Of a stretch of 64,000 bases of DNA, positions 1-11,024 are shown piece after piece (position 1 is the first letter of the stretch; each line of letters begins with the position of its first letter). Source of the stretch: Rhipicephalus microplus (taxonomy: Eukaryota; Arthropoda; Arachnida; Ixodida; Ixodidae). Location of the stretch: the NCBI RefSeq assembly GCF_043290135.1, contig NC_134710.1:135244155-135308154 (forward strand), in the 5' to 3' direction. Below the pieces are notes generated by a model that saw only the letters and a list, made by a program, of their open reading frames with translations, searched no databases and had not been told where the DNA came from. The position numbers and the translations under genes are program-made.

Positions 1-1440
1 GTCATATAGAAATTAGAAAATGACAATAACAGTGACCTCACTGTAAAAAATGAAATTGTAGCTCCTTTCCATGACGAAAGGCGTGAGACAGGGACATACT
101 CTTTCTCTTTGTTGTTCGCGTTAACGATAAAACCTTTCTTGATTCAGATTGAAAAACACTAGAGTGTCCTCTGGGTTCGAACCCCCTGCAGTAGTACCGT
201 TAAAGTAGCTGCTTACGCAGATGACATAACGATATACCATAAAGACGACGACAGCCTCGCGACTGTTCTCAAGGTTTTTTCAGTATACGCTGAGCTCTCC
301 AGAGCAATACTTTATCTACACAATTGTAAATCTTTGTGTCTTAACACGTCGCCGCTAACATGCCTGCATGGCTTTTCCGTCGTAGATAGAGTGTGCATTC
401 TGGGAGTATCAGGCCAGCGGAGCAACCTGCGAGAGCTGGGAAGAGGAGGTGAAGGCGCTGGAACTTCAGATCAACAGGCCTCCATACTTTAAATTCCAGT
501 TACTTACTCATGAGCGTCTTTACTGGTCACCTCTAGTTTTTTTTTCCAATTCCCCAGTGATGCCCTATCAGGTTGCACGCAAGGTCAAATCACAGCTTAT
601 CAGATTTTTTTTTGGAATTCAAAAGCCTCCTTTGTCAAATAGGAACAGTTAGGCCTGCCTCACGTGAAGGGTGGCTGGAACATCCCTTCGACCATTGTTT
701 CGGCACTTTTGCGTTGAAGATGACCCTCAGGGTTTTACAGCTACCAGAAAAACACCCCGCCAGAAAACTGGTGACGTATTTCCTAGGAATGCAAAGTCGC
801 TTGTTTTTGAAGACGCAGCCTCCGGGGCCGAAGGCGCTGAGTTCGACGCCCTTCTATAGGCATGTCTTAGGTATCTATAGGAGAGTAGCCGCGCTAAACT
901 TAGATACTGTGCTCCTGGATATTCGCAATCCAGAGTTTGCGCAGCAGTTACTGGTGAATGCTGGCTGCGAGGCTGAGAACCCCGGGTTTTCATGGGCCCT
1001 GCTGACCCCTAGCAGGCGACCAGGCAGTATTCAGGATATGGTGTGGCGCTTCGGGTGGTCCGTCTTGCCTACGGCGGACCGGATGTAGAGATGGCATATC
1101 GTTCGCTCGCAGCAGTGCGTGCACTGCAGGGAGCATGAGGAGGATAAACGCGCATTGCTAACTTGCCGTGTGGCCAAGACATTCTGGTCCCTCGTGGGTG
1201 CGGCATACTACGCGTTAGGTATAGAGCGGTTCATAAAAAGGGGCAGGTGCCCGAATGGTGCACTGGTACGTGTAGTGCTAGTGGCCAGAATGTTTTCTTT
1301 GTGTGGGAACAGAAGTATAGCAGTAAGCCAGAGAAGGACCTGCAAGAACCAGTGCCCCATGTTAAGGCAAATGTTGTATTTGGTAGCCGACCATTTGGAA
1401 ACTGAACTGTTCCACCCAGGTGAGGAAGAATTCCTCTAAT
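1..1440 (+). pseudogene. Tx1/L1-like LINE ORF2, 5'-cut by window edge, decayed
   Basis: This is the C-terminal half of a non-LTR retrotransposon reverse transcriptase ORF. A GVRQG motif (RT motif B region) reads at 80-94 and the catalytic YADD box (motif C) at 214-225, in changing frames. The open stretch 573-1088 reads like the post-RT region of Tx1-type ORF2. Around 1119-1200 a CxxC...H...C pattern followed by a KTFW-like segment matches the C-terminal zinc-finger region of L1/Tx1 elements. The same domain order occurs in the minus-strand element at 29850-34626, which supports the family call. Stops and frame changes near 95-200, 400-570 and 1089 show that it is dead. The 5' part (endonuclease, ORF1) lies outside the window. 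Clade assignment is from motif style only. Confidence 0.7.
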
Positions 1441-1759
1441 GTTGGTCATTAAGATCATCAACAGGGTTGTGCTTGCCTGCTCTCCCATATGGAGACTATG
1501 AACCACATGAAACTCACCCCAGTTTTTGTGGTGTGCGTGCCTAAAATACTGCTGGTAATAATGTGAAATATTTCTGTGAATGCGCTATAGAATCTGTCCT
1601 TGTAATTGCAGGTCATTTGTACACGAAACCGTATTGTGTGTGGAACCTGTGCCATGTAATTTTGGTAAACATTGAATTCTTTTTTTAGACAGAGAGACCG
1701 ACAGACAGACAGACCAAAAGTTTTGTGTCGGAGGTCCCGAAGATAGACTATCGTATTTA

Positions 1760-2638
1760 AAAAACTGTAGCATCAAGAAAAGGGTGTTAGGTATCGTAAT
1801 TAAACTCAGTAAGAGATACAAGATGAAGGTGGTACAGGCTTACGCGCCTACATCCAGCCATGATGACGCTTCTGTTGAAAGTTTCTATGAAGACGTGGAA
1901 TCGGCAAGGAGTGAGGTAAAAACACAGTATACTATACTGATGAGAGACTTTAATGCGAAGGTAGGGAAGACGCAGGCTGGAGACCAGTCAGTGGGATATT
2001 ATGACGTCGGTACTAGAAATGCCAGGGGAGAGCTACTAGTAGAATTCGCAGAACGCAATAATTTACGGATTTTGAATACCTTCTATCGAAAACGAGAAAA
2101 CCGTAAGTGGACATGGAGGAGCCCTAATGGCGAAAATAAGAACAAAATAGACTTTATAATGAGTGCACACTCAGGCATCGTGCAGGATGTGGAAGTGCTT
2201 GGCAAGGTACGATGCAGTGACCATAGAATGGTACGGACTCGAATTCGCCTAGACTTGAAGAAAAAGAAACGACAGAAACTGATACGCAAGAAGCCAATCA
2301 ATGAGCTTGCACTGAGAGGGAAAGTAGAGGAATTCAGAGTCTCACTTCAAAACAGATACTCGGCTCTTATCGAGGAAACGAGTCTTAGCGTTGACGCAAT
2401 AAATGATAATCTGACGAGTATCATTACGGAGTGTGCAGCGAAAGTTGGAGGTACGGTACTTAGATACGACTCTGGCAAGCTGTCCCAGGAAACGAAGAAC
2501 CTCATTGAAAAGAGTCAAAGCATGAAAGTCTCAAGTACATCAGACAAAATAGAATTGGCAGAGCTTTCGAAGTTGAATAATAGGCGTAAGGTATTCGATG
2601 TAACAAGGTATACCATGGAGAAATTGAACACACTCTGA
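1760..2638 (+). pseudogene. RTE-like LINE endonuclease domain (copy 1)
   Basis: The longest open stretch (1784-2638) encodes the C-terminal two thirds of an exonuclease/endonuclease/phosphatase fold. VVQAYAPTS, RDFNAKVG, NKIDFIM and SDHRMV blocks appear in the family's order. The usual GDFN is RDFN here, a change at a normally conserved glycine beside the catalytic aspartate. The histidine of SDHR is kept. A lysine-rich stretch follows and probably links to the RT domain. The frame ends with a TGA at 2636-2638, and the coding sense resumes in another frame from about 2640. The N-terminal catalytic asparagine and glutamate region is absent, so the domain cannot be functional. Confidence 0.75.
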
Positions 2639-2639
2639 A

Positions 2640-4319
2640 AAACGGAGGAAGCGTCAAAGCAGTGAAGAGGAAACTTGGGATAGGCAGAAATCAGATGTAT
2701 GCACTAAGGGACAAAGAAGACATAAAAACTACCAATATAGATAGGATAGTTAAAATAGTGGAGGCGTTTTACAGAGATTTGTACAGTAGCCTAAACAACC
2801 CCAACCTTAATACTATAAGAACAAGCAGTAACCCAGATGACACCCCACCAGTAATAATAGAAGCCAGAAAAGCCTTGGAGAGCATGCAAAGAGGTAAAGC
2901 TGCTGGTGAGGACCACGTAACATCAGATCTGCTGAAAGATGGAGGACAGATTGTGTTAGAAAAACTAGCCACCCTGTTTAAGAGGTGTCTCCTGGCAGGA
3001 AGAGTACCAGTCTTGGAAGAATGCTGACATCATCCTAATACATAAGAAAGAAGATGACAAGGACTTGAAGAATTACAGGCCGATCAGCTTGCTCTCCGTA
3101 GTACACAAGCTGTTTACAGAGGTAATTGCTAACAGAGTAAAGAAAACATTAAAATTAAATTAACCAAAGGAACAAGCAGGATTTCGAACAGGCTACTCAA
3201 CAATTTACCACATTCATCAGGTAATACAGAAATGCTCAGAATATAACCAACCACTATACATAGCCTTCCTAGATTACGAGAAGGCGATTGATTCAATAGA
3301 AATATCAGCAGTCATGCAGACACTGCGGAATCAGGGCATCGATGAAGTATATATAAACATCCTGGAAGAAATATAGAGGATCAACTGCTACCATATTGCT
3401 TCATAAAGAAAGCAACAGAATACCAATCAAGAAGGTTGTAAGGCAGGGGGATACAATCTCCCCAATGCTATTTACCACTCGCTTACATGAGGTTTTCAGA
3501 GGCCTAGAATGGAAACAGTTAGGCATAAGAGTTAATGGAGAGTGCCTTAGTAAGCTGCGCTTTGCCGATGACATTGCATTGCTGAGTAACTCAGAGGACG
3601 AATTTCAACTCATGATTACGGAGTTAGACAAGAAGAGCAGAAAGGTGGGTTTTAAAATTAATCCGCAGAAAACGAAAATGATGTACAACAACCTCGGAAG
3701 AGAGCAGCGCTTCGATATAGGTAATAGTGCACTTCAAGTTGTAAAAGGTTACGTCTACTTAGAGCAGGTAATAACCGTGGAGCCGAACCACGAGACTGAA
3801 GTAACTAGAAGAATAAGAATGGGGTGGAGCACATTTGGCAAGCACTCTCAAACCATGATAAGTAGATTGCCACTATCCCTCAAGAGGAAGGTATATAACA
3901 GCTGCATCTTGCCGGTACTTTGCTACGGAGCAGAAGCCTGAAGACTTACAAAGAGGGTTAAGCTTAAATTGAGGACGACGTAGCGAGCAATGTAAAGAAA
4001 AATGGTAGGTGTAACCTAAAAGACAGAAGACAGCAGAGTGGATTAGGGAACAAACGGGGGTTAAGGATATCATAGTTGAAGTCAAGAAGAGGAAATGGAC
4101 TAGGGCAGGGCATGTAGCGCGTAGACAGGATAACCGCTGGTCATTAGGAGTAACTAACTGAGTTCCCAAAGAAGGCAAGCGGGTTAGGGGGAGACAGAAG
4201 GTTAGGTGGGTAGATCAGATTAAGAAGTTTGCGGGTATAAATTGGCAACAGCAAGCAAAGGACCAAGTTGACTGGCGGAACATGGGACAGGTCTTTGTCC
4301 TGCAGTGGACGTAGTCAGG
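2640..4319 (+). pseudogene. RTE-like LINE reverse transcriptase and C-terminal region (copy 1)
   Basis: The RT domain is spread over open stretches 2662-3027 and 3396-3941 with broken sequence between them. Readable blocks in order are GKAAGEDHVTSDLLK (fingers), KNYRPISLLS near 3070 (motif 1), FLDYEKAIDS near 3270 (motif A, where the second family aspartate of FDS has become IDS), VVRQGDTISPMLF near 3436 (motif B) and LRFADDIALL near 3556 (motif C, catalytic pair intact). The thumb continues to about 3941. The rest to 4319 is a decayed C-terminus ending close to the microsatellite tail. At least three frameshifts and in-frame stops (near 3028, 3162 and 3375) make it non-functional. Confidence 0.8.
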
Positions 4320-4342
4320 CTGATGATGATGATGGTGATGAT

Positions 4343-5028
4343 TTAAAAAACACGTTGTCTATGTCATCTGTAAATTGGATGTAAAGACAAATGAAGGTGC
4401 ATTATGGCCTTCAAGGTTCATGCGCCCTGTCTCAGAGGCTGTGAGGCACCACTGATGGCAAATGGCCACGCATGCCCACGCTTGGGTTCCCGCGCCAGCA
4501 AGTAATTGTCGTGTCTTCCGCGACAGCGCGGGCAGCGCCGAACCCGCGCGGTGGCCTATGTTCCTATCAAACAGGGTGGGGTGAAATTCGGTTCACAACA
4601 GTCATACTATATTACATTGCAGGTTAATGGGCCTCGGTCGGGACCACAGAAAAATTCGTGTCACCCCGAAATTCATATGAGCTGAGTCCGTATCACCAAA
4701 ATTTTACCGTACATTCTTTTCCGATAGAGACCACGTTTCTGAAAACATAACTTCAAAGGATACTTGCGGTTCACTTAGAAATATTCGAGTTGTTCATCCT
4801 GCTGTTTTCTACCCGATCTATGGTATAATGAACGGAACTAAGTCTTAGATTGCGATGTGCGTCCATCGGTGTAGTTCTGTGAAGACTGATGGAGAGAATG
4901 TCAAGATAGTATCAATACACTGCAGTAATAATATATAAAACTGGATGTATATGTACAACATGGGCGCAGCTGGGAAGGGGTGGGTGGAATTCAACTTTTT
5001 TTATTCCCGATTTCTAATACTTTGCTTG
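4343..5028. other. Gene-free stretch
   Basis: I see no convincing coding or RNA gene. GC-rich sequence at 4470-4560 contains partly self-complementary CGCGGG/CCCGCG runs. The rest is AT-rich. Confidence 0.5.

Positions 5029-5103
<75 letters not shown>
5029..5103. repeat. (TA)n microsatellite
   Basis: About 37 uninterrupted TA dinucleotides directly abut the inverted SINE copy that starts at 5104. Confidence 0.95.
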
Positions 5104-5106
<3 letters not shown>

Positions 5107-5345
5107 TTAACAGACAATAATGCCAAGAAATGTATAGGGGAAGTTATTAACCAATGTAATGTAAATAAGAAGAAAGAAAAGTGGGAGAAAAAATAACTTG
5201 CCGCGAGCAGGAATCCACTTTTTTGTTCCTACTTACATTACATTGGTCCTAAGAACTTCCCTTATACATTCCTTGGCAGTATTGTCTGTTAGATCTTATT
5301 AATATTGTGTGAAAACACGGAAAAACGAGGCCTTAGGTATACACT
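5104..5345. repeat. Head-to-head pair of tRNA-SINE fragments (inverted repeat)
   Basis: 5104-5213 is the reverse complement of the body of the SINE at 5576-5820. It includes the end of its tRNA-like head, seen as GGATTCCTGCTCGCGGCAAG on the minus strand. 5214-5345 is a direct-orientation body fragment of the same family without the head. Shared blocks include TTACATTACATTGG, CTATACATT and GGCATTATTGTCTGTTA, with scattered mismatches. The two copies could pair as a hairpin with a stem of roughly 60-70 bp (about 5106-5172 with 5233-5295). Confidence 0.75.
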
Positions 5346-5575
5346 TCTTTCCCTTATCCATCAACGAGGGTCTCGTACTGGCAAACTTGGGGCCGTTAGG
5401 TTGTATACGAGGGATTATTGGTCAGCTGCCAACTCGTAATAAGTTCACGTACTACGTGATGCCACACAGGCTCATAAAAGGGTGTTCCACACTCGGCGCT
5501 ATGGCTACAGATGGCGCTGACTGACACTCTCACGTATAAATTCACATACATTGTTATAAACCCAATAAAGTGGCT

Positions 5576-5820
5576 GGGGGGATAGCCACCGTGATAGCTC
5601 AGTGGTTAGAGCATCGAACGCGGTATTCGAAGGTCGTAGGTTTGATTCCTGCTCACGGCAAGTTATATTTTCACCCACTTTTCTTTCTTTTTATTTACAT
5701 TACATCGGTTCTAATAACTTGCCCTATACATTCCTTGGCATTATTGTCTGTTAGATCTTATTATTATTGTGTCAAAAGACGGAAAAACTAGCCCTTAGCT
5801 ATACACTTATTTCACTTACA
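5576..5820 (+). mobile_element. tRNA-derived SINE, family 2, with intact head
   Basis: The tRNA-like head at 5587-5661 folds well. It has an acceptor CCGTGA/TCACGG, a D arm with GCTC/GAGC (box A, TAGCTCAGTGGTTAGAGC), a five-pair anticodon stem TCGAA/TTCGA, and a T arm containing GGTTTGATTCC (box B). The anticodon-loop position normally held by U33 is G, and the sequence runs straight into a repeated body. I therefore call it a SINE promoter, not a functional tRNA. The body carries a pyrimidine-rich stretch followed by the blocks shared with 5104-5345. Confidence 0.7.
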
Positions 5821-5832
5821 TATATATAGCAG

Positions 5833-5958
5833 TGTCACAGTTATTACCATATAAGTGAGGGAGGAATAGCAGGATGACGTTGGCTGGTGATCAACAACCA
5901 CCATTTTTGCCTGTTGTAGTTTCACTGTAAATATCTCGGAAATATACTACTCGCACCA
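5833..5958 (+). repeat. Putative 5' LTR of a second Ty3/gypsy-type element
   Basis: The segment begins TGTCACAG and ends CTCGCACCA, giving TG...CA termini. It is directly followed by TTTTGGTGGAGG, which resembles the TTTGGTAGAGAG that follows the proven 5' LTR at 17365-17514. A gag remnant starts 70 bases downstream. No matching 3' LTR is in the window, so the limits are inferred. Confidence 0.45.
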
Positions 5959-6027
5959 TTTTGGTGGAGGTGCTGTGATCGTCACAAGACGGAACTCCAC
6001 AGCGAACGTGTCCTGGTTAACCCCACG

Positions 6028-7083
6028 ATGTCTACAGAAGGTAATCCTGCTGTTTTCGTTGCGACCAAAACTCCGGTACAGCCGGTCGTATTGACTCAGC
6101 CACGTGATCCTGGCAACTTCTGCAGCACAGCAGATGTTTACGTAGATGATTGTATCGCTATATACTAGCGCTTTGCAACGGTTTATCGTTGCGACCCACC
6201 AATGACGCTGGCCATAGTTGGCTTTTACTCCTGGTGAACAGCAGACATGTGGTTCGAAGCTCAAGACTCATGAATCAGATATAACTAGTTGGGATGCCTG
6301 TAAGCAGAAGCTCCGCGATCTTTTTGGTAGACAAGGGGAGTGCAAGCGTGCTGCTTCTAAAGATCTGTCCTGCCGGGCTCAAACTTCAACCGAGTCGCAT
6401 GTGTCGTACATACTGAACGTTTTCGCTCTTTGTCGTCGTGCAGACGCCGATATGATTGAGACATACAAAGTAAGTCATGCGCTGAAGGGAATCGCAGACG
6501 ATGCTTTCAATCTGCTGGCGTCGAAGGACTTCTCGACCATGGCCAACATCGTAAAAGACTGCCCGTGATTCGAAGAACCGAAGAGTTGCCGCATCACCCA
6601 GCGTTTTATGGGGCTTCCGAACACTGCCACTACGTCCACTTGCGAGGACCTTCAGCCGACGCTCAGTTCAGTGCCCACCACCGAGAGCTTAGTCAGCACC
6701 GTGCGTCGCAAAGTCGAAGTGGTGTCTCCGACATCTTTCCAACGTGGCTGTCCGATGATCCTCGACGAACGATTTCTTTGATTCAGCAGGTTGCGAAAGA
6801 AGAGCTCGCAAATGACGGACTGCAGTCCATCTACTCGCTCACGCAACCTCGTGTAAGTGCCATGACGCCTCCTTCACGTGCTCAGGAAATGTCTCGTCGC
6901 TACCGTGGCCCTGCACGGTGGAGAACGCAGGACAAGTCTATCTGGTTTCGTTGCCACGAAATGGGACACACCTCTCGTTATTGCCGCTCTCAGACTTCTC
7001 AATCTCGCTCGTTTTACAACTATCGACGCTACGACAACCAGCCAACGTCGTACTCCTCTTGCTCCTTCCCTTTATTATGGTAA
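6028..7083 (+). pseudogene. Ty3/gypsy-type gag remnant
   Basis: A likely gag start, MSTEGNPAVF, lies at 6028. The reading continues out of frame to the open stretch 6218-6568. That stretch carries the retrotransposon gag core: WDACKQKLRDLFG, ESHVSYILNVFALCRRAD and KVSHALKGIADDAFNLL. A further frame change leads to 6565-7083, which contains a zinc-knuckle-like WFRCHEMGHTSRYC. The spacing fits CX2CX4HX4C, but the first cysteine is tryptophan. No protease, RT or integrase follows, so the element is cut off after gag. The capsid style resembles the gag at 17585-18121, including the phrase YI-xx-V-xx-LCRR. Confidence 0.7.
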
Positions 7084-7611
7084 TTAACTGATTAACTGTG
7101 AACCTTCCCTAAAAAAACGTGGCTTATTCCCATATATAGGAATTGGTATGACACGAAAGTAAAACGTGCCGAGCGTTTATTGTGCATTGTTTCAGCAACA
7201 GCGATAAGTTGCAAAGCCAGGTTAGGAACCGCAAGAAGCGCGAAACTTGAAGCGCACATCTCAAGCAGAAAGCACGCACAGAATGAGCATACACAGGACG
7301 AGCACGGACTAATAATCACAGCTCGACACTTAAAGCGTTGTGTTCAAATAAAAATACGCACAAAACGAGCGCAAAAGATACACAGGACAAGCGCAAACAA
7401 ATGTCACAATTCTTCCTGAGTTGTGCGTCAGCAGCGCGCTTCTTTCGTAATCGCAACCGTGGCAGTTTGTGAAGGGACCTTCATTCTCTCCCTAATTACG
7501 AGTGTGATAAGCGCGCACACAGGTGTGACCACGCTCCGTGGAGGTGGTGCCTCGTGGAGACTGCTACCTTTAGAGTGCCCCAACGCGAGCCTGTCGCGCC
7601 ATCTCGCCGTT
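7084..7611. other. Gene-free stretch
   Basis: No supported gene. Several short open frames overlap on both strands without recognisable domains or coding character. Confidence 0.4.
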
Positions 7612-7905
7612 TATAACGAAAACGCGCTAAAGTTTTGAAGCTCTGAGGAATGCCAAACGGTGTATGGTGTATATATAAATGGCTTGCCGTTAGCAGCTCC
7701 GACAACGTACGCTCTGTGGCGTATAGTGGTTAGCGCCGGGCGCTGAGAGTTGACAGGTTCAATTTCGCATGACAGATGCTTGCCTTCTGGTTTTTTCATT
7801 TGCAGTCTCTTAGTATATATTTTTAACATGATTTCGCGACGGAAGTACGTCAGCGGAGCCGTGGTGAATCCCGTCTTAAAACACTTTCATGTTAAAAAAT
7901 TTCGG
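7612..7905 (+). repeat. Direct repeat copy 1 with TATA-like and tRNA-promoter-like boxes
   Basis: This block is homologous in the same orientation to 8605-8895. Shared landmarks in order are an AACGCG(C/T)T(A/G)AAGTTT block, GAGCTCTGA-like sequence, TATAAATGGCT at about 7674, a tRNA-like segment (TAGTGGTTAGCGCC ... GGTTCAATTTC) at about 7722-7772, a T-rich stretch, TTTGCAGTCTCTTAGTA, and a final CGTGGTGAATCCCG block. It could be a SINE with extra 5' sequence or an LTR-like promoter repeat. Confidence 0.6.
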
Positions 7906-8604
7906 CTACGCTCCTGATGCACGGTATGGACGAAAATATGTGGATGAGCATTACGTGATTAAGTGAAGTCGAATCACTGTGCCTACAAAAGCTACAGCCG
8001 ATTGGCTTCTAATGGCACGGTTCTCTGTGCTTTCGTCTCATTACACTCGTTTGTGGACTGTGTCAGTATTGTCGCCTGTTGTAAAAATACTGTTGGCAGC
8101 AAACAAACAGCAAGGAACAATACATGTGAGAATATAATTTTGTCTCTCTGTAATCCAATAAAATTAAGTCATTCTATTGTCTAAATTATGTTTTATACGA
8201 CTGATAGCGGCCCTCGATGGTAAAACCCGGCATGCTATTCCTCTGAACTTCTTTTTAACCTTATATTTATTGCCGAGCAGTATTTTAGCCGCCTCATCTG
8301 CGAATGCGGTACGAGGAGTACACAATGATGGGCTATCTAGAAGGGAAATTGGTCAGCTTACTGATGGTGTCTAGTGTTTCTCGTCTCCTTCTTCGGGGCT
8401 CATAGCAGGCATTGTCTGAAATAAAACAGAAGACAAGCATTAGATGTCAGCTTATATTCAGTGTCTTGCTTTTCTGATTTGAATGTTGTGCAACTTAAGC
8501 ATGAATGCGAAAATGTTAACACTTGCACAGTTACATGGCAAGTGCCCGCACAGGAAAAAAAGTTCCAGTGCATATGGGGCGTCGCATTACTATCCCGCTA
8601 CTGA

Positions 8605-8895
8605 TTACTAAAACGCGTTGAAGTTTCCGAGCTCTGAAGACCACCAGCAGTGCATGGTGCGTATAAATGGCTCACCGTTAATATGTTGCGGAACGGTCGC
8701 TCTGTAATGTAGAGCTTAGCATCGCGCGCTGAGGAGCGAGAGGTCACTGATTAGGCGCTCCGCTGTGGAATTTTTCTTTCTCGTTTTTTTTTATTTGCAA
8801 CCTCTTAGTAAACATTTTACAACGTCATACCGGGATGGAAATACGTCACAAAGCCGTGGTGGACCCCGGCATGAAACACTCGCGTGCTAAACAGG
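8605..8895 (+). repeat. Direct repeat copy 2
   Basis: Same order of blocks as 7612-7905: GTATAAATGGCTC near 8662, a degraded tRNA-like segment near 8710-8765, TTTGCAACCTCTTAGTA, and CGTGGTGGACCCCGGC. The 700 bases between the copies show no coding capacity. They contain an AATAAAATTAAG run near 8157. Confidence 0.6.
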
Positions 8896-8934
8896 TAAAC
8901 GGGATATCAAGAACGACATGCCTGCGTGAAAGGC

Positions 8935-9500
8935 GCAGCACAGTCACACAGAAAGCTAGACGGGCAGCCTTTCAGGGCCTTTTCTGAACACTCATTGGGT
9001 AACTGCTGCAAGCACACTTGCTGGGTACCCACTACGGCATTATTACTAACGCGCTACAAATTATGCTTACAATAGCAATTTGTGGGTAGTAGGTCGGCAT
9101 TCGCTATGCTATCCTTCGTCATTCTTCTGGGAAGGGTGGTATCCGCTAAACACTTGCAAGGAATTTTGCGCCACTTGTTCATGCAGTTGCTGACGACGAT
9201 GTGGAATTATGCCTGAAGTGGGTGTGCGCCACAGTTAATAGGTCATCAACAACAAGCTTTTGTAATGGGTTGGAACATTGGACGACCCACTCGTTACGCT
9301 ATTCGCATTGTGTGACGCCTGGTTGTTATTTGCTGTTATAGAACGCTTCATTACTCGTATTAGCGCGATTACTTTCCCGACATCAAGCTTGCCTAAGGCA
9401 AGTTTGCGAACAAGTCCCAAGCACTGGCGTAACTCAGTGGTACAATACTTGGCTAGCATGCAGCGGACCCGGGTTCAGGCGCCACTGTGTCCTTGGTACT
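8935..9500 (+). repeat. ~500-bp dispersed repeat ending in a tRNA-like sequence
   Basis: The sequence matches the reverse complement of 35205-35690 over its whole length. Shared blocks include AAGCTAGA...GGC, CTGAACACTCA-like, TTGCTTGCAGCAG-like, GACGACCCACTCGTTACGCT at about 9280, and GCTTGCCTAAGGCAAGTTTG near 9390. At 9424-9492 it runs into a tRNA-like segment (GGCGTAACTCAGTGGTACAATAC ... CCCGGGTTCA). A related segment occurs at 29735-29812. It probably represents a transposable element of unknown class. Confidence 0.6.
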
Positions 9501-10748
9501 AGATTTGCTTCTCTTATTTTGTGCGACAGTGGGTAAAAATGACACCGGTGGCGGCAGCGGACAACTACGGTGCCACGCGCCATAACGGATTTCTCTGTAA
9601 TAGAGAACCACCATCGTTTTGTTAATGACCTGCTCCCCCATACCGGTGAGGTTCTGTCCTCAACGATTTGTTAGTGAAAATCACCTACATACCTACAGAG
9701 GTACAGTTGATTTAACTTCTAGTACAGTGTATACTGGAAATTAAATAATATGCGCTACCACTGTACAAGTTTCAAAATCACCGCGTCACATTCAAAAATA
9801 TTACGCAAGGAAATTTCCGCGCACTCCATCCTTGCTCTAATTACCTTTGCAGCGTTGCAGATCTGTCACGCAAAAGGTGGAGAATCGCGAAGCCAGCGAA
9901 CGCACGCCACAGTAGCGCACTCGTGACTCGAGCAAGGGCGAATCCAGCCACTCATTTTTGGGGAGAGGGCGGTCGCCTAAAGTAACACCGGAGAGGGAGG
10001 CATGATCATGACTTCTTTGTATTTACTAGAAGAAAAACCTCTTCATAACATGCATGCGCTTAATGAGTGTTCACAGTGGTTTCTCTTATTTGTTCTAATT
10101 GGTGATTGGAAATCGACTACAAGCACTGAAAAGAGAGCAAGTGCTGACACAGACTTTGTGAGGCTGTTGGGGCGGCGATCGGCCCAACCCCCCCCCCCTC
10201 TCCGGATCCACCACAGGACTTGAGAGGGGTTTTGAAGAATTAGGACCAGCATGGCTGCCTTCATAAGCACGAAAAAGTTCAGGACACGGTATCCTTGTTG
10301 CATGATGCTGCAGCCAACAAACTCATCATCGCCTCGTCACTCAGTAATGGTTCTGTAAAACTGCTTTCGAGCGCGCTATCGTATAGCGTGCACGAAACTC
10401 ATCGAAGAACGTTCACTTTGCTTCCTCGTTTTCAGAGCTACAATTTAGAAGCGCAAAAAAAAGTGATTGAAAATGATACAGCTGAGTTGGGATTATTCGG
10501 TTGTTTTCGAATCAGTCGCAGTATATTTTGCCAAAACATCCGCAAATATGCCAGCAATCACAATTATTCAGACAATTAATTTTCACAATTCAGCATCGCA
10601 CATAGCAAAAAATTAACAGCATGCGTGAGGCGACCACTAACAAAGTGCTGTTCGTCTCATCTTCGTATCTCGCTGCACATTTAGCTGGGGAGGTGTTATG
10701 ATCTTTTTGAGGATGTGCAGAGTTACCAGAAGCTATCACTAAGAGGGG
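9501..10748. other. Gene-free stretch
   Basis: No supported gene. A poly(C) run at about 10189-10199 and AT-rich sequence are the only notable features. Confidence 0.4.
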
Positions 10749-10762
10749 AGATGAGAGAGTAA

Positions 10763-11010
10763 TAATTGATCGATTGATATGTGAAGTTTAACCTCTCAAA
10801 ACTACCATATGATTATGAGAGATGCCGTAATAGAGGGCTCGGAAAATTTTGAACATCTGGGATTTTTTGACATGCACCCAAATCTGAGAATACGGGCCTA
10901 CAACATTGTCGCGTCCGTTGAAAATGCAGCCGCCGTAGCTGGGATTCGATCCCGCGATCTGCGGGTCAGCACCCGAGTACCTAATGGTCCCTAGACCACC
11001 GTGGCGGGGC
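10763..11010 (-). mobile_element. Ruka-like tRNA-SINE
   Basis: A full-length minus-oriented copy. Read on the minus strand it starts GCCCCGCCACGGTGGTCTAG (box A region), continues with GGGATCGAATCCCAGCT (box B) and a non-tRNA body, and ends in an ATCAATC-type tail. A perfect 14-bp target-site duplication, AGATGAGAGAGTAA, flanks it at 10749-10762 and 11011-11024, so the limits are well defined. Confidence 0.9.
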
Positions 11011-11024
11011 AGATGAGAGAGTAA

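Larger units (their letters stand above)
1745..4342 (+). mobile_element. RTE-like non-LTR retrotransposon, copy 1 (5'-truncated)
   Basis: One apurinic-endonuclease plus reverse-transcriptase ORF runs through the block, in several frames because of indels. The 3' end is a short TGA/GAT microsatellite (4320-4342) with no poly(A), as is usual in RTE-clade elements. The preceding 100 bases recur, in reverse complement, at 53147-53249. The 5' end is truncated: compared with copy 2 (16320-23290), the first part of the endonuclease is missing. Proteins of this type are often auto-annotated in tick genomes as craniofacial development protein 2-like or endonuclease-reverse transcriptase. Confidence 0.8.

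Noticed and set aside
5587..5661. Functional tRNA
   Set aside because: Box A, box B and arms are good. However, the U33 position is G, and the sequence continues into a body repeated twice nearby, so it is a SINE head.
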